Origin: an uncultured Methanobrevibacter sp.
GTDB taxonomy: Archaea > Methanobacteriota > Methanobacteria > Methanobacteriales > Methanobacteriaceae
Assembly (NCBI RefSeq): GCF_947170395.1
Contig: NZ_CAMVTE010000012.1
Location: forward strand, 1 to 64,000
DNA: 64,000 nucleotides
Direction: 5' to 3'
The number at the start of each line of letters is the position of its first letter. The first letter of the stretch is position 1. A program made the translations under genes and the position numbers. This document shows positions 36,959 to 45,859 of the stretch, one piece after another. The notes under the pieces are model-generated. The model had not been told where the DNA came from. It worked only from the letters and a program-made list of their open reading frames with translations, and did not search any database.

Positions 36959-38308
36959 TTATTTTGGTACAACCTCTTCGATTATTTTAATATCATCCGA
37001 ATCAACCATTACCATTTTACCGTTATCAGTATAAGTAAAGGTATATACACCATCTGTTTCCTTGATTTTACCGGATATTCCATTAATGGTTTTTGGAGTC
37101 TGTCCGGGTTCATCCGAAAGACCAGCAGGCCCTGAATTAAAAGAAATCATAGTAACCGAAAACCATCCATAAGTATCATTGTTTTCGTAGAATTTTTGGA
37201 CAGTCATTCCACTTCCATCAGATTCCTGATAGGAGTATTCTGGATTTTCCGCAAAACCTTCGGGGATATTATATCCGACATCTCCTCCAGACATGAAGAA
37301 AAAGTAACTTCCGGCCAGAGCCACAATAGCTATAGCCACTACGGCAATTATAGCAATGATTAACTTCTTGCTTACTCCATAATTGCCCATAAAACCGCCG
37401 GAACCATTATCCTCAACTTCACTTTCAACCTTTGCAGGAGTATCATCTACGGGTTTTTCACTAACTTTTTTCAAATCATAATTTCCGGTTATTTTAGGAT
37501 CATCAATCGGCTTGCCCAACAGTTTGGAAGTATCCATAACCAGATTCCCGAAGTTTTCTTCAGGATTCGGATATGCATCCAACCAGTGAACATCCTTCAA
37601 ATCACCCGGTTTTTCAACATCATCAATTTTAAATGATAAAAATGGGATTTCAGATGATTTGGCAAATTCTATTTCAGTGCCGACATAATTTGAATTGACT
37701 GCATCCTTAGAATAAACTAAAATAAAACTCTGAGAATTTTTAATCATTTCAGGAACCTTTTCAACAGTATCACTGACTTTCAAATCCCGTTTTTTTATCC
37801 AGCACTTAATGCCGTTTTCTTCAAGAACATGACAAATGGCCTCCCCAGTCAGTTCATCCTCTTCACAGCAACAAATATATGCATTGTTGACATTATCCGA
37901 TTTTTTATCAGAAGATCCAAGCAATTGAGATACATCCAAAGCCAGTTCATCATAGAAATCACTTGCATCTGGATATGCATCAATTTTAGGCTTATCCTTT
38001 AAGTAGAACTGCAGTTTACCTTCAATTGTTGAATCGTCAATGCTGAAAATGAGAATAGGGATGGAATCAGAAAATGCAATGTCAATTTCTGTTGTAACAA
38101 AATTTGAGTTTTTTGCATCCTTTGAATATACCAGAATAACACTTCTGGAATCCCTAATTGCTTCAGACACGGCAAAGACCGTATCATCTTCACCCAAATC
38201 CCTTTTTTTAAACCAGCATGAATAACCCTTATCCTCTAAAAGATTACATATATCTGATGCAACGTTTTCGTCTTCAGGACTATAACAAATAAAAACATCA
38301 TTAGTCAT
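36959..38308 (-). CDS. Double TIR-domain membrane protein with extracytoplasmic sensor-like domain
   Basis: This 449-residue protein contains two TIR domains (about residues 1-130 and 140-265), each opening with a VFICYSPEDE- or YICCCEEDE-like strand and carrying a Glu (E74 in FVTTEID, E212 in YVGTEIE) at the catalytic position of NAD-cleaving TIRs. A linker, a membrane helix (about 315-338) and an outer domain of about 105 residues starting NIPEGF follow. The TIR domains face the cytoplasm. AGGTG precedes the ATG, 8 bp after the upstream TIR gene. TIR domains cleave NAD or act as adaptors in immunity; a membrane-sensing role is inferred. Confidence 0.8.
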   Translation of the reverse strand: MTNDVFICYSPEDENVASDICNLLEDKGYSCWFKKRDLGEDDTVFAVSEAIRDSRSVILVYSKDAKNSNFVTTEIDIAFSDSIPILIFSIDDSTIEGKLQFYLKDKPKIDAYPDASDFYDELALDVSQLLGSSDKKSDNVNNAYICCCEEDELTGEAICHVLEENGIKCWIKKRDLKVSDTVEKVPEMIKNSQSFILVYSKDAVNSNYVGTEIEFAKSSEIPFLSFKIDDVEKPGDLKDVHWLDAYPNPEENFGNLVMDTSKLLGKPIDDPKITGNYDLKKVSEKPVDDTPAKVESEVEDNGSGGFMGNYGVSKKLIIAIIAVVAIAIVALAGSYFFFMSGGDVGYNIPEGFAENPEYSYQESDGSGMTVQKFYENNDTYGWFSVTMISFNSGPAGLSDEPGQTPKTINGISGKIKETDGVYTFTYTDNGKMVMVDSDDIKIIEEVVPK

Positions 38309-38316
38309 TGTTACAC

Positions 38317-39135
38317 CTATATATCACCATATTCATCAACCAGTGCAGTGAAGAGACGGTCATCATCCCCTACACTATTCATGACAGATTTCCTGAATGA
38401 ATAGTCTTTTCTGATTATGTATACGTAAATCAATGATACAATCCACAGGATAATTAAAAATCTCTGTGCGATTACAACCTGAGTTAAATTATACAAACCC
38501 TGGGCACCAATAAAGTAATAGTAAATCATCAGCAGAAGAGGAACAGCACATATTATTCCTTCTACAGTAACCTTTTTCATCTTAGCCGAAATCCCCATAT
38601 AAATCAGTGCAAGAGAATATAATGGAGTGAACATGAAAATCAATGATTTCCATTCGTTTTTAACTGAAATTTGGTTGAATTCACCATTTCTAGCTTTTTC
38701 CATTACATTTTTATCAATGATCGGGTTAGCTGTTTCATCACCAATCAACCTTGATGCGTCCTTAACCAAGGTTCCGAAAACCTCATCCGGATTCGGATAT
38801 GCATCCAACCAATGATTGGTTTTTAAGAAATATTCCAATTCCCTTTCAGGCATTGATTCATCGATTTTAAAAGAAATAATTGGTTTGTTGTTTGAAAATG
38901 CTATGTTAATCTCATTGTTTACAAACTGTGATGCCTGAGAATTTGATGAAAATACTAAAACAACGATTTTTGTTGCCTTTATTGCATCCATAATCTCTTC
39001 GGCATAGGGTTTTCCTGAAACAATGTTTCTTGGAGCAATCCAACATCTCATCTTGTTTTGTTCAAGAATATGACAAATAGCATCAGCAGTAACCTTATCC
39101 TTTGTTGAATAACTTATAAAAATATCATGAGCCAT
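38317..39135 (-). CDS. TIR-domain membrane protein
   Basis: This 272-residue protein has an N-terminal TIR domain (residues 1-130: HDIFISYSTKDK, CWIAPRNI, and Glu75 in FVNNEIN at the catalytic position), then three or four membrane helices (about 165-245) and a short charged C-terminus. The ATG at 39135 has a strong GGGTGAT ribosome binding site inside the end of the previous gene; a GTG at 39144 is the alternative. It sits in an operon with the double-TIR protein and two small extracytoplasmic proteins. Toxin-like NADase or signalling function is plausible. Confidence 0.8.
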   Translation of the reverse strand: MAHDIFISYSTKDKVTADAICHILEQNKMRCWIAPRNIVSGKPYAEEIMDAIKATKIVVLVFSSNSQASQFVNNEINIAFSNNKPIISFKIDESMPERELEYFLKTNHWLDAYPNPDEVFGTLVKDASRLIGDETANPIIDKNVMEKARNGEFNQISVKNEWKSLIFMFTPLYSLALIYMGISAKMKKVTVEGIICAVPLLLMIYYYFIGAQGLYNLTQVVIAQRFLIILWIVSLIYVYIIRKDYSFRKSVMNSVGDDDRLFTALVDEYGDI

Positions 39136-39140
39136 AAAAA

Positions 39141-39641
39141 TCACCCGTTTGAGAAACTGCTTGCAAAAGACATCATGTAACTGGAGTCCCCTCCGGTCAT
39201 TTCAATGATTTGTGGGTTTCCTTTAATCTGATAGAGATTATCAACGGATTTGAAGTCAACAGAATCCTTTGGAACAATGGCAGCATAATTTACCTTGTCA
39301 TTTGATATCATGACATGAGTGCTGTTAACATCAAAGTAGCCGCAATCATATTGACCTTCTATATTTTTCTTATAATTCGATAAATCTTTTGTTTTTTTAA
39401 TTTCAACATTATGAGTCGCATATGGGCTTGTAACTATCAATGAATCCTCTGTAACGGTAGCTTCGGAATCTCCCGGAATAATAAAATCATGACCGTTCCA
39501 TGTAACCGTTGAATCAGCGGAAATAAATGCCTCAGTAACAGATGAAATCATAATAAGACCAATGCATAAAAAAACCAGAATAACTGAAAGGATAATTACA
39601 ATATTGCCTATTAAATTTTTATCCAGATTTTTTAATTGCAA
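39141..39641 (-). CDS. Membrane-anchored extracytoplasmic protein of the TIR operon
   Basis: This protein of about 166 residues has one N-terminal membrane helix (about residues 9-33), then an outer domain of about 120 residues with the DFIIPGDSEATV pattern and later NIEGQYDCGYF. A similar (D)F-x-IP-x-x-F opening and I-x-G turn occur in the other non-TIR domains of this operon. I chose the TTG at 39641 because GGTG lies about 6 nt upstream; the frame extends to 39653. Its stop lies 5 bp before the TIR gene start, so expression is coupled. No named family recognised. Confidence 0.6.
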   Translation of the reverse strand: MQLKNLDKNLIGNIVIILSVILVFLCIGLIMISSVTEAFISADSTVTWNGHDFIIPGDSEATVTEDSLIVTSPYATHNVEIKKTKDLSNYKKNIEGQYDCGYFDVNSTHVMISNDKVNYAAIVPKDSVDFKSVDNLYQIKGNPQIIEMTGGDSSYMMSFASSFSNG

Positions 39642-39689
39642 TTTCAACACCAAACAGCGCGTAATAAAAAAATAAAAAATGAAATAGGA

Positions 39690-40124
39690 TTATTTTCCTA
39701 TAAGCATTTCTTCGATTTTGTCCTGTGTTGGAGCTGAAACTTCAACAAGACAGTTACCGTCAAGATATTTGAATACTAAATCTCCAAAACTGTCAGGACC
39801 AATATAACCGTCTATATTTTTGATTGTTGTTTTTTCACCGTCTTCACCTTCTTTTAAAAGACTGTCGGAAGGTGCAGATTTATATTCAATTACCATAATA
39901 CTGTATATGTCATTATTGGAATCTGTGTAAAGACAGATATCTGTAGTAGCTATATTTGTCTCATTATCCTGAACGGACAAATCACTTTTTACAAAATCAC
40001 TTGGGATATTGAAGTCAATTCCCCTGATATTTTCTATAGTACCATCAGCTGCACTGGCGCAACTTACCATACCTACTGCAAGAATTGCAATTGCAAATAC
40101 TAATAAAATTTTCTTGTTTACCAT
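39690..40124 (-). CDS. Secreted small protein of the TIR operon
   Basis: This 144-residue protein has a signal peptide (VNKKILLVFAIAILAVGMVSCASA) followed by a 120-residue outer domain opening with GIDFNIPSDF and containing TTIKNIDGYIG, matching the outer domain at the C-terminus of the double-TIR protein (NIPEGF and KTINGISGKI). A Cys near the signal cleavage site might allow lipid attachment, but that is uncertain in archaea. The ATG at 40124 is chosen for the GGTGG just upstream; the ATG at 40139 overlaps that element. It is the first gene of the operon. Confidence 0.65.
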   Translation of the reverse strand: MVNKKILLVFAIAILAVGMVSCASAADGTIENIRGIDFNIPSDFVKSDLSVQDNETNIATTDICLYTDSNNDIYSIMVIEYKSAPSDSLLKEGEDGEKTTIKNIDGYIGPDSFGDLVFKYLDGNCLVEVSAPTQDKIEEMLIGK

Positions 40125-40140
40125 TTTTCCACCATCCATA

Positions 40141-40182
40141 AAAGTTTCACGATGAAATTAAACACTTTACGTATGAAACTTT
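40141..40182. promoter_or_regulatory. 9-bp inverted repeat in the TIR operon leader
   Basis: AAAGTTTCA at 40141-40149 and TGAAACTTT at 40174-40182 are perfect inverted copies separated by 24 bp, directly upstream of the first gene of the TIR operon. A TATA-like stretch lies farther out near 40195-40215. It may be an operator or an RNA stem covering the leader. Confidence 0.4.
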
Positions 40183-40317
40183 AATTGATAAAACTATATT
40201 TATTATTAATAATATTTAAATGATATATGTAAAAAAAAGATACCTAAGAATGAAAAATGTTCAAAAAAATAATAGAGTTATTAATAATAACTCCTAAAAA
40301 GAAATGTGAAAAATATT

Positions 40318-41301
40318 CTATTTTTCAATAGTAAATCCATGATTTTGTGCTTTTGTCACAAATACAGTACCATTATCTCCAATGATTTGTCTGGTTTTCT
40401 CAACAATGTCTGCATTTGACTCATCAAACACGGTGTATAAAACCGGACCGAATGAAGAGATACCCACACCATATGCACCGGCATCCTCAATGGCTTTCAT
40501 GGTAGGAAGATAGCTTTCATCAAGTGAATGTTCAAGTTTGTTGAATCCAACCTTTTGAAGTTCGCTTACAGCCCAACCGAAGTTTTTAATGTCCTTTTCA
40601 AGCATGAACGGAACTAAATTCATTAAAATCAGGTGGGAAACCTGTTCGACCTCTTCTTTTGGAATAGGACAATATGTCTGGAAAACGTCCACTTCATCGT
40701 CACCTTCAACATGAACTTCAATTTCAGGAATGGCTATTAAAATATTCCATTCTTGCGGAAAATCATATCTTGCAATCAGTGTTGCAGGTTTTGCTTTTGA
40801 AGCACCTGAAGGTAAAAACAAAGGTTTTTCTTCTTTGCTGTGTCCTCCATCCAATATGAACCCGCCTAAATCGTGAGTGTATGTTCCAATACCTGAAGTT
40901 CCTCCCCTTCCCACAATGCTGCTTAATTCTTTGCTTTCAACTTCAATGCCCATTGTTTCTGTAATCAAGTGAGCGGTTGAAACAGCAATCTGTGTTCCGC
41001 TTCCAAATCCGGAATGTGGAGGGTAAGTTTCATGTACAATAAATTTAAAACCAGAATCAATATTAAAATGTTCAACAGTTTTTTTCGCTGCATCGGGAAT
41101 TTTTTCTTTGCATTCCTCAATTGCCTCTTCGTCTGTAACGGTATCTGCAAATTCGAGTGTTATTCCACTTTCGGTTTGCTCAACTTCCAATACAAATTGT
41201 GGATCAGCTAATGCTAGACCAATTCCACCATCGACTCTTCTATATGACCCGTTTAAGTCTATAAGGGACATATGAATTCTTGAAGGTGCTTTAATAATCA
41301 T
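40318..41301 (-). CDS. Beta-ribofuranosylaminobenzene 5'-phosphate synthase
   Basis: This 327-residue GHMP-kinase-fold enzyme joins PRPP to 4-hydroxybenzoate or 4-aminobenzoate, an early step of tetrahydromethanopterin synthesis. The start IIKAPSRIHMSLIDLNG, the PPHSGFGSGTQIA glycine-rich loop near residue 95, and GRGGTSGIGTYTHDLGGFILDGGH are typical of beta-RFAP synthase. Length fits. The ribosome binding site is GAAGTGA. It is monocistronic. It supplies the carrier used by Mch elsewhere in this window. Confidence 0.9.
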   Translation of the reverse strand: MIIKAPSRIHMSLIDLNGSYRRVDGGIGLALADPQFVLEVEQTESGITLEFADTVTDEEAIEECKEKIPDAAKKTVEHFNIDSGFKFIVHETYPPHSGFGSGTQIAVSTAHLITETMGIEVESKELSSIVGRGGTSGIGTYTHDLGGFILDGGHSKEEKPLFLPSGASKAKPATLIARYDFPQEWNILIAIPEIEVHVEGDDEVDVFQTYCPIPKEEVEQVSHLILMNLVPFMLEKDIKNFGWAVSELQKVGFNKLEHSLDESYLPTMKAIEDAGAYGVGISSFGPVLYTVFDESNADIVEKTRQIIGDNGTVFVTKAQNHGFTIEK

Positions 41302-41399
41302 TTTTTCACTTCCATATTAATATATAACATTTAAATTTCTTAATGAAAACATATATAATATTTTCCATAATTATAGAAGAATCAACATTCCCCATTTTT

Positions 41400-42050
41400 T
41401 CAAAATTCCAAATTATCCACACTTGAAATCAATTTTTCTGCCAGATTACAAGTAACATCCATCGGTTCAAACGAATAGCACTCGTAAACAATAGTAGGGA
41501 TACCTGCCTTTGATGTCGGCTCGGTTATGAACGGAGGGCTTGACCTGAATTCAGGAGCATAATATTGAATCTCTGAAATATCATTTAAGATCAAATCCAT
41601 AAATCTTGTTGATTTTTCATCAAATCCCGGAGCAAAGACGAAATTAGTTATTTGATAATCTCCAGGGCCATTCGGACCTCTGTTGGAGTGAATATCCAAA
41701 AACAAGTCATATTTTTTGTTGATTATATCATCTCTTATGAACTCCTGAGCCAATAGCTGGCCTTCAAGACGGCCTTCGGTTTCGGAGTCGGAATCGCAGA
41801 CATTAATGTTATAGAGATAATAACAGTATTTCAAATCATCACGGGAAGTTAATTTCTCAAATAATGCCCTGTGGGATTTGCTTTCAAGAGGGTGCATTCC
41901 TATCACATAAGCTATTTTAACGCTGGATGTATCATCACCGAAAGGACCGTGAAGATGTACACTGCCCAAATCATTTTCACCGAGTAATACAGCATCATAA
42001 TCGGCAGAATCAACCTGCGCCAAATCAGTAGGACCATCAGGATAGCTCAT
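41400..42050 (-). CDS. Zinc carboxypeptidase/aspartoacylase-like protein
   Basis: This 216-residue cytoplasmic protein has an IGMHPLESKSH segment (His and Glu spaced as in HxxE zinc ligands), a later DIHSNRGPNGPGD segment with a third ligand His, and a Glu in the YECYSF segment as possible catalytic base. This layout resembles M14 peptidases and succinylglutamate desuccinylase or aspartoacylase. It is shorter than most enzymes of that group. The AGGTG ribosome binding site is good. The substrate is unknown; an amide of an amino acid is the best guess. Confidence 0.55.
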   Translation of the reverse strand: MSYPDGPTDLAQVDSADYDAVLLGENDLGSVHLHGPFGDDTSSVKIAYVIGMHPLESKSHRALFEKLTSRDDLKYCYYLYNINVCDSDSETEGRLEGQLLAQEFIRDDIINKKYDLFLDIHSNRGPNGPGDYQITNFVFAPGFDEKSTRFMDLILNDISEIQYYAPEFRSSPPFITEPTSKAGIPTIVYECYSFEPMDVTCNLAEKLISSVDNLEF

Positions 42051-42089
42051 GTAAACACCTAAAAAAATAAGTAATGACTAGAAATTAAT

Positions 42090-42590
42090 CTAGTCTTGGG
42101 ATGGTGCACGTGCACCTAATTCTTTGTTCAATTCGTAAATTAATCTGTTATCGCCATCAGCGAGTTTGATTTTAGCAACCAATTCCATTGCATTTTCTTC
42201 TTCTTCAACTTGTTCTTCAACAAACCATTGAAGGAAGTTGTTGGTTGCGTGGTCTTTTTCTTCAATAGCCAAATCAACCAAATCATTGATTAGACCGGAT
42301 ACCATTTTTTCATGTTCAAGAACATGTTCAAATGCTGCTACTGGAGAATCCCATTCGGTTTGAGGACCGTCAATTGCAGTCAGGGTTACAGAAGCTCCTC
42401 TTCTGATAATGTAATCATAGAATTTCATTCCATGTTCCAATTCTTCTTCAGCCTGTACTCTCATCCAGTTAGCAAATCCAGCTAAATCTTCATCTTCAAA
42501 GTAAGATGCCATGGATAAGTATAAATATCCAGAGTAAATTTCAGCGTTTAATTGTCCGTTTAAAGCTTTTTCCATATTTTCGGATACCAT
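42090..42590 (-). CDS. ftn: Ferritin
   Basis: This 166-residue iron-storage protein forms a 24-subunit cage and oxidises iron. It has the four-helix pattern with ferroxidase residues: Glu in [12 protein letters not shown], EExxH in [14 protein letters not shown], and the second half [22 protein letters not shown]. The ATG at 42590 follows TTGGTGAT; the longer frame from 42644 would begin without a ribosome binding site. It lies divergently from nudC, with about 85 bp between the starts. Confidence 0.93.
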   Translation of the reverse strand: MVSENMEKALNGQLNAEIYSGYLYLSMASYFEDEDLAGFANWMRVQAEEELEHGMKFYDYIIRRGASVTLTAIDGPQTEWDSPVAAFEHVLEHEKMVSGLINDLVDLAIEEKDHATNNFLQWFVEEQVEEEENAMELVAKIKLADGDNRLIYELNKELGARAPSQD

Positions 42591-42674
42591 TATATCACCA
42601 ATTATAAATTTTGTATCTGATTTCTTATATAGTTTAAGTGACATTTTAATTACCTTGACAACATACTAATTAAC

Positions 42675-43466
42675 ATGATAGAAAAGTCCATTTATGAGAA
42701 TTATGATATTGATTTTAGCGATTCCCACTCAAGTGATGATGCTTATTACTTTATTTTCAACAATGAAAGAGAATTATACCTAAATGAAGATAAAACCTTG
42801 CCAACTGTCATTAACAATACTGATTTGGATTTTAAGTTATATATAGGCAAATTTAAAGGAAAAGACACATTTGTTGTCAATGTTGAGAATAGAGATTCCT
42901 TTTATGATTTGAAGGAAGTTTATGATTTTGATAAAGACCTGTATTTAATGGCGACAAGAGCCGTTCTGGTTCGTGACTGGTATATCCAGCACCAGTTTTG
43001 CGGAAGGTGTGCGACCAAGACTGTCATAGATGAAAAGGACATGATGTTAAAATGCCCTTCATGCGGTCAAGTCCACTATCCAAGAATCGCCCCTGCAATT
43101 ATTGTGGCCATAAGAAAGAATGATGAATTGCTCATGGCTAAACACAGCTATCATGAAAACATAAGATATGCTCTGATTGCCGGTTTTGTCGAACCGGGTG
43201 AAGGCATTGAAGAGGCAGTGCACAGGGAAGTGTCTGAAGAAATAGGAATAAAAATCAAAAATCTGAAATATCAAAAAAGTCAGTCATGGCCATTTCCAAA
43301 CTCATTAATGCTTGCTTTTACAGCAGAATATGATTCTGGAGACATCAAAGTGGACGGCGATGAAATACTTAAGGCAAAATGGTTTAAAAAGGATGAAATA
43401 ATCAGATACGCTTCAGACATCAGCATTTCTGACTGGTTAATACAGCAATTCATAGACAGTTATTAA
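42675..43466 (+). CDS. nudC: NAD(H) pyrophosphatase NudC
   Basis: This 263-residue enzyme hydrolyses NADH or NAD to mononucleotides; the family also removes NAD caps from RNA. It shows the four-Cys zinc ribbon (CGRC and CPSCG, residues about 112-134), the Nudix box GFVEPGEGIEEAVHREVSEEIG (about residue 175) and the NADH-specific SQSWPFPNS motif just after. The N-terminal domain is diverged as usual. It sits alone between ferritin and the aminotransferase. The window also has an NAD salvage gene and several TIR domains. Confidence 0.92.
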   Translation: MIEKSIYENYDIDFSDSHSSDDAYYFIFNNERELYLNEDKTLPTVINNTDLDFKLYIGKFKGKDTFVVNVENRDSFYDLKEVYDFDKDLYLMATRAVLVRDWYIQHQFCGRCATKTVIDEKDMMLKCPSCGQVHYPRIAPAIIVAIRKNDELLMAKHSYHENIRYALIAGFVEPGEGIEEAVHREVSEEIGIKIKNLKYQKSQSWPFPNSLMLAFTAEYDSGDIKVDGDEILKAKWFKKDEIIRYASDISISDWLIQQFIDSY

Positions 43467-43477
43467 AAAGTTAAATT

Positions 43478-44656
43478 TTAATGTAATCCTTTATTAATGA
43501 TATTTAAAGCAGTTACTCCCGCTTTAAGCCTTCCCAAACCTTCCATCAAAAGGTCTTTAGGGCATGCTATGTTCATCCTTAAAAAACTGTCCCCACACTT
43601 GCCAAAATCACTTCCTGCAGACAAAAACAGTCCCTGATTTGTCCTTAAAAATCCTGACAGGACCTTTGAAGGAACATTTAAAGAGGAACAATCAAGCCAT
43701 AACAGATAAGTTGCATCGCATTCAACCAAATTTATCACCGGCAGTTCATCACTCAAGTAATCCCTTACAATCCGTTTGTTTTCATACAATACCTCTTTTA
43801 GCTCTTCGAGCCAATCTTCACAATCTCTGTAAGCGGCAATGACTGCTGTCGTTGCAAAGACATTACACGAATCCGAATTGTCGACATGCATCTGTGTTTT
43901 AATTTTATCAAGCAAATCCTTATTTTTTGAGTGAACTATTGAGCTTTGAAATCCTGCAATATTAAATGATTTTGAGGGGGATAAACAGGTAATTACATTT
44001 TGATAATCAGAAGAGATTTCAAACGGATTGTATTTGACTCCGGGATCTGTCAAATCACAATGGATTTCATCTGAAATCAATATGACATCATGTTTCTTGC
44101 ATAGCTCACCGATTTTTGCCAAATCCTCCTTTGACCATATTTTGCCTATTGGGTTTTGAGGATTGCACAGAATAAACATTTTAACGGCAGCTAATTTTTC
44201 ATCCAAATCATCAAAATCAATTTTATAACTGCCATTTTCATAAATCAACTCATTTTCAACCACTTTTCTGTTATTGTCTTCAATTACATAGAAAAATACA
44301 TGATAGACTGGAGTTTGGATTAATATTTCATCCCCAACATCGCTCAGACATCTTATCATTGAAGATATGGACGGCATTACACCTGTGGAATAGAGCATGT
44401 TCTCTCTTGACATCCTAAAGCCGTATCTTCTATCCCACCAGCTGATGTATGCATCAAACAGTTCATCCTCAACAATAGTATATCCGAACACGGGATGATT
44501 GGCACGAGCCAAAATTGCCTTTTCGATAGCGGGAGCTACCTTAAAATCCATATCTGCCACCCACATAGGGACATCATCACCAAACATATCCCATTTTAGT
44601 GAGCCGGTTCCGGTTCTATCAATAACGCTTTTAAAATCGTATTCAGTATTTTTCAT
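43478..44656 (-). CDS. MalY/PatB-type PLP-dependent aminotransferase or C-S lyase
   Basis: This 392-residue fold-type I enzyme has the PLP lysine in SPSKSFNIAG (about residue 230), the CNPQNPIGKIWSKEDL segment, and ISDEIHCDL with the cofactor Asp. The N-terminal WDMFGDDVPMWVADMDF segment is characteristic of MalY/PatB cystathionine beta-lyases, which split cystathionine or cysteine conjugates. The ATG at 44656 is preceded by AAGGA; an ATG at 44674 is possible, and both overlap the end of the nitroreductase gene, so the pair is coupled. Substrate not certain. Confidence 0.85.
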   Translation of the reverse strand: MKNTEYDFKSVIDRTGTGSLKWDMFGDDVPMWVADMDFKVAPAIEKAILARANHPVFGYTIVEDELFDAYISWWDRRYGFRMSRENMLYSTGVMPSISSMIRCLSDVGDEILIQTPVYHVFFYVIEDNNRKVVENELIYENGSYKIDFDDLDEKLAAVKMFILCNPQNPIGKIWSKEDLAKIGELCKKHDVILISDEIHCDLTDPGVKYNPFEISSDYQNVITCLSPSKSFNIAGFQSSIVHSKNKDLLDKIKTQMHVDNSDSCNVFATTAVIAAYRDCEDWLEELKEVLYENKRIVRDYLSDELPVINLVECDATYLLWLDCSSLNVPSKVLSGFLRTNQGLFLSAGSDFGKCGDSFLRMNIACPKDLLMEGLGRLKAGVTALNIINKGLH

Positions 44657-45158
44657 AGTGAATCCTTGTTTCATCGAATTTGTCCATGAACTTGTTTTCC
44701 CATCCTTCAGCAGGATAACCCAATGTTATTATGCAGAATGGAATTTGGTTTTCATTATCCAAACCAAACAAATCAGCAATTTTATCCATGGTTTCCTGTG
44801 TTGGAGCCACACCGTTCCAGAGCCCTCCCAGACCAAGATTTACTGCTTCAAGCAGCATGTTTTCAGCTGCTGCAGACATATCCTGCTGCCAGTGAAGTTT
44901 ATAGAATGCCCTTTCAATGTTTGCCACAAGCAAAATTGCGACAGGTGCTGTTTTAACCCTAGGTTTGATTTCAGCCAATTTCACCAGAGTCTCCCTGTTT
45001 TTAATTACAACAAACTCCCATGGTTCTGCACCCAGTCTTGATCCGGGTGCCTGCATTCCTGCCTTTAGGATTTTTAATATGTCCTCGTCACTAACTTCCT
45101 GTGAGGAATATTCACGTATACTGCGTCTTGTGTTAATAATTTCTTCAAAATCTGCCAT
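44643..45158 (-). CDS. Nitroreductase family protein (second copy)
   Basis: This 171-residue FMN-dependent oxidoreductase has INTRRSIREYS (FMN-phosphate Arg residues), APGSRLGAEPWEF and LGLGGLWNGVAP, matching the gene at 17634 in layout. The ATG at 45158 (MADFEEI) is favoured by comparison with family N-termini; 45173 is also in frame, and neither has a clear ribosome binding site. Its end overlaps the start of the MalY-type gene, so they form an operon. Substrate unknown. Confidence 0.87.
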   Translation of the reverse strand: MADFEEIINTRRSIREYSSQEVSDEDILKILKAGMQAPGSRLGAEPWEFVVIKNRETLVKLAEIKPRVKTAPVAILLVANIERAFYKLHWQQDMSAAAENMLLEAVNLGLGGLWNGVAPTQETMDKIADLFGLDNENQIPFCIITLGYPAEGWENKFMDKFDETRIHYEKY

Positions 45159-45214
45159 AATATTAAATAACATTTAATTGATATATAAAATTAGCTTAAA
45201 AAAGGAGGTGTCAC

Positions 45215-45697
45215 ATGATTAACAAAAGTGCCGGAATTCTATCAATCATTTTAGGATTGGTTTTTATGCTGTTTCCAATGTTCTCATCAGAATTAGTATC
45301 TATGATTGTTGGTTTGAGCTTATTGTTTTTTGGTATTTCAACCATGTTCATGGGCTGGAACATGAAACATGCTTTTGATACATTTTCAATGATAAGCATA
45401 GTCATCGGAATAATAGCAATAATATTCGGATTTCTGTTTGTCTTCTATATTGACGGATTATCATTCCTCGTCGGTGCCCAATTCTATATTGTTGGATTTA
45501 TAATGATGGTATTTGGTATTACTGGACTATTATCAAAATCAGAACACGTATCAAATTTCTCATCAATTCTTGTTTTAATAATGGGTATCATTGCAATAGC
45601 CCTTGCAATATTTGCCATTAACGAACCGATATACATTGCAATAATTATTGGAATTGTTTTAATTATTGAAGGAGTAAGCTTAATTTTATCCGATTAG
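45215..45697 (+). CDS. DUF308 family membrane protein
   Basis: This 160-residue protein is almost wholly hydrophobic, with six short membrane helices in three similar helical pairs; the start of each pair has an (A/S)-G-I-(L/I)-x-I-I-x-G pattern, as in the HdeD/DUF308 family. Its function in archaea is unknown; bacterial HdeD is linked to acid stress. The ribosome binding site AAAGGAGGTG is the strongest in the window. It is transcribed alone, with a run of Ts at 45709-45724 after it. Confidence 0.82.
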   Translation: MINKSAGILSIILGLVFMLFPMFSSELVSMIVGLSLLFFGISTMFMGWNMKHAFDTFSMISIVIGIIAIIFGFLFVFYIDGLSFLVGAQFYIVGFIMMVFGITGLLSKSEHVSNFSSILVLIMGIIAIALAIFAINEPIYIAIIIGIVLIIEGVSLILSD

Positions 45698-45708
45698 GCT
45701 TTCACCTT

Positions 45709-45803
45709 GTTTTTTTATTTTTTTGGACCTGGTTAAAAGTTTTACGAACCAAAATATCAACCATCACCATTTTTTAAAAAAAAACAAACAAATAACCAGG
45801 TCC
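45709..45803 (+). terminator. T-tract and 11-bp inverted repeat after the DUF308 gene
   Basis: A T-rich run (45709-45724) is followed by GGACCTGGTTA at 45725-45735, matched by its exact inverted copy TAACCAGGTCC at 45793-45803, 57 bp apart. It could be a bidirectional transcript end or the stem of a small RNA. Confidence 0.35.
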
Positions 45804-45859
45804 TGTTTTAGAATTTCCCGAATTTGAGGTGATACGCACCTACATTTCTAGATTACGCC

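Noticed and set aside
36959-40124. Classical Thoeris defence system
   Set aside because: No ThsA-like NADase or other Sir2/SLOG partner is near, and the TIR proteins are membrane-bound with outer domains.
34532-40124. Prophage or integrative element
   Set aside because: Apart from the TnpB element there is no integrase, attachment repeat, capsid or replication gene in this region.
42591-42644. Longer ferritin start
   Set aside because: The added 18 residues are not ferritin-like and TTGGTGAT is placed for the ATG at 42590.
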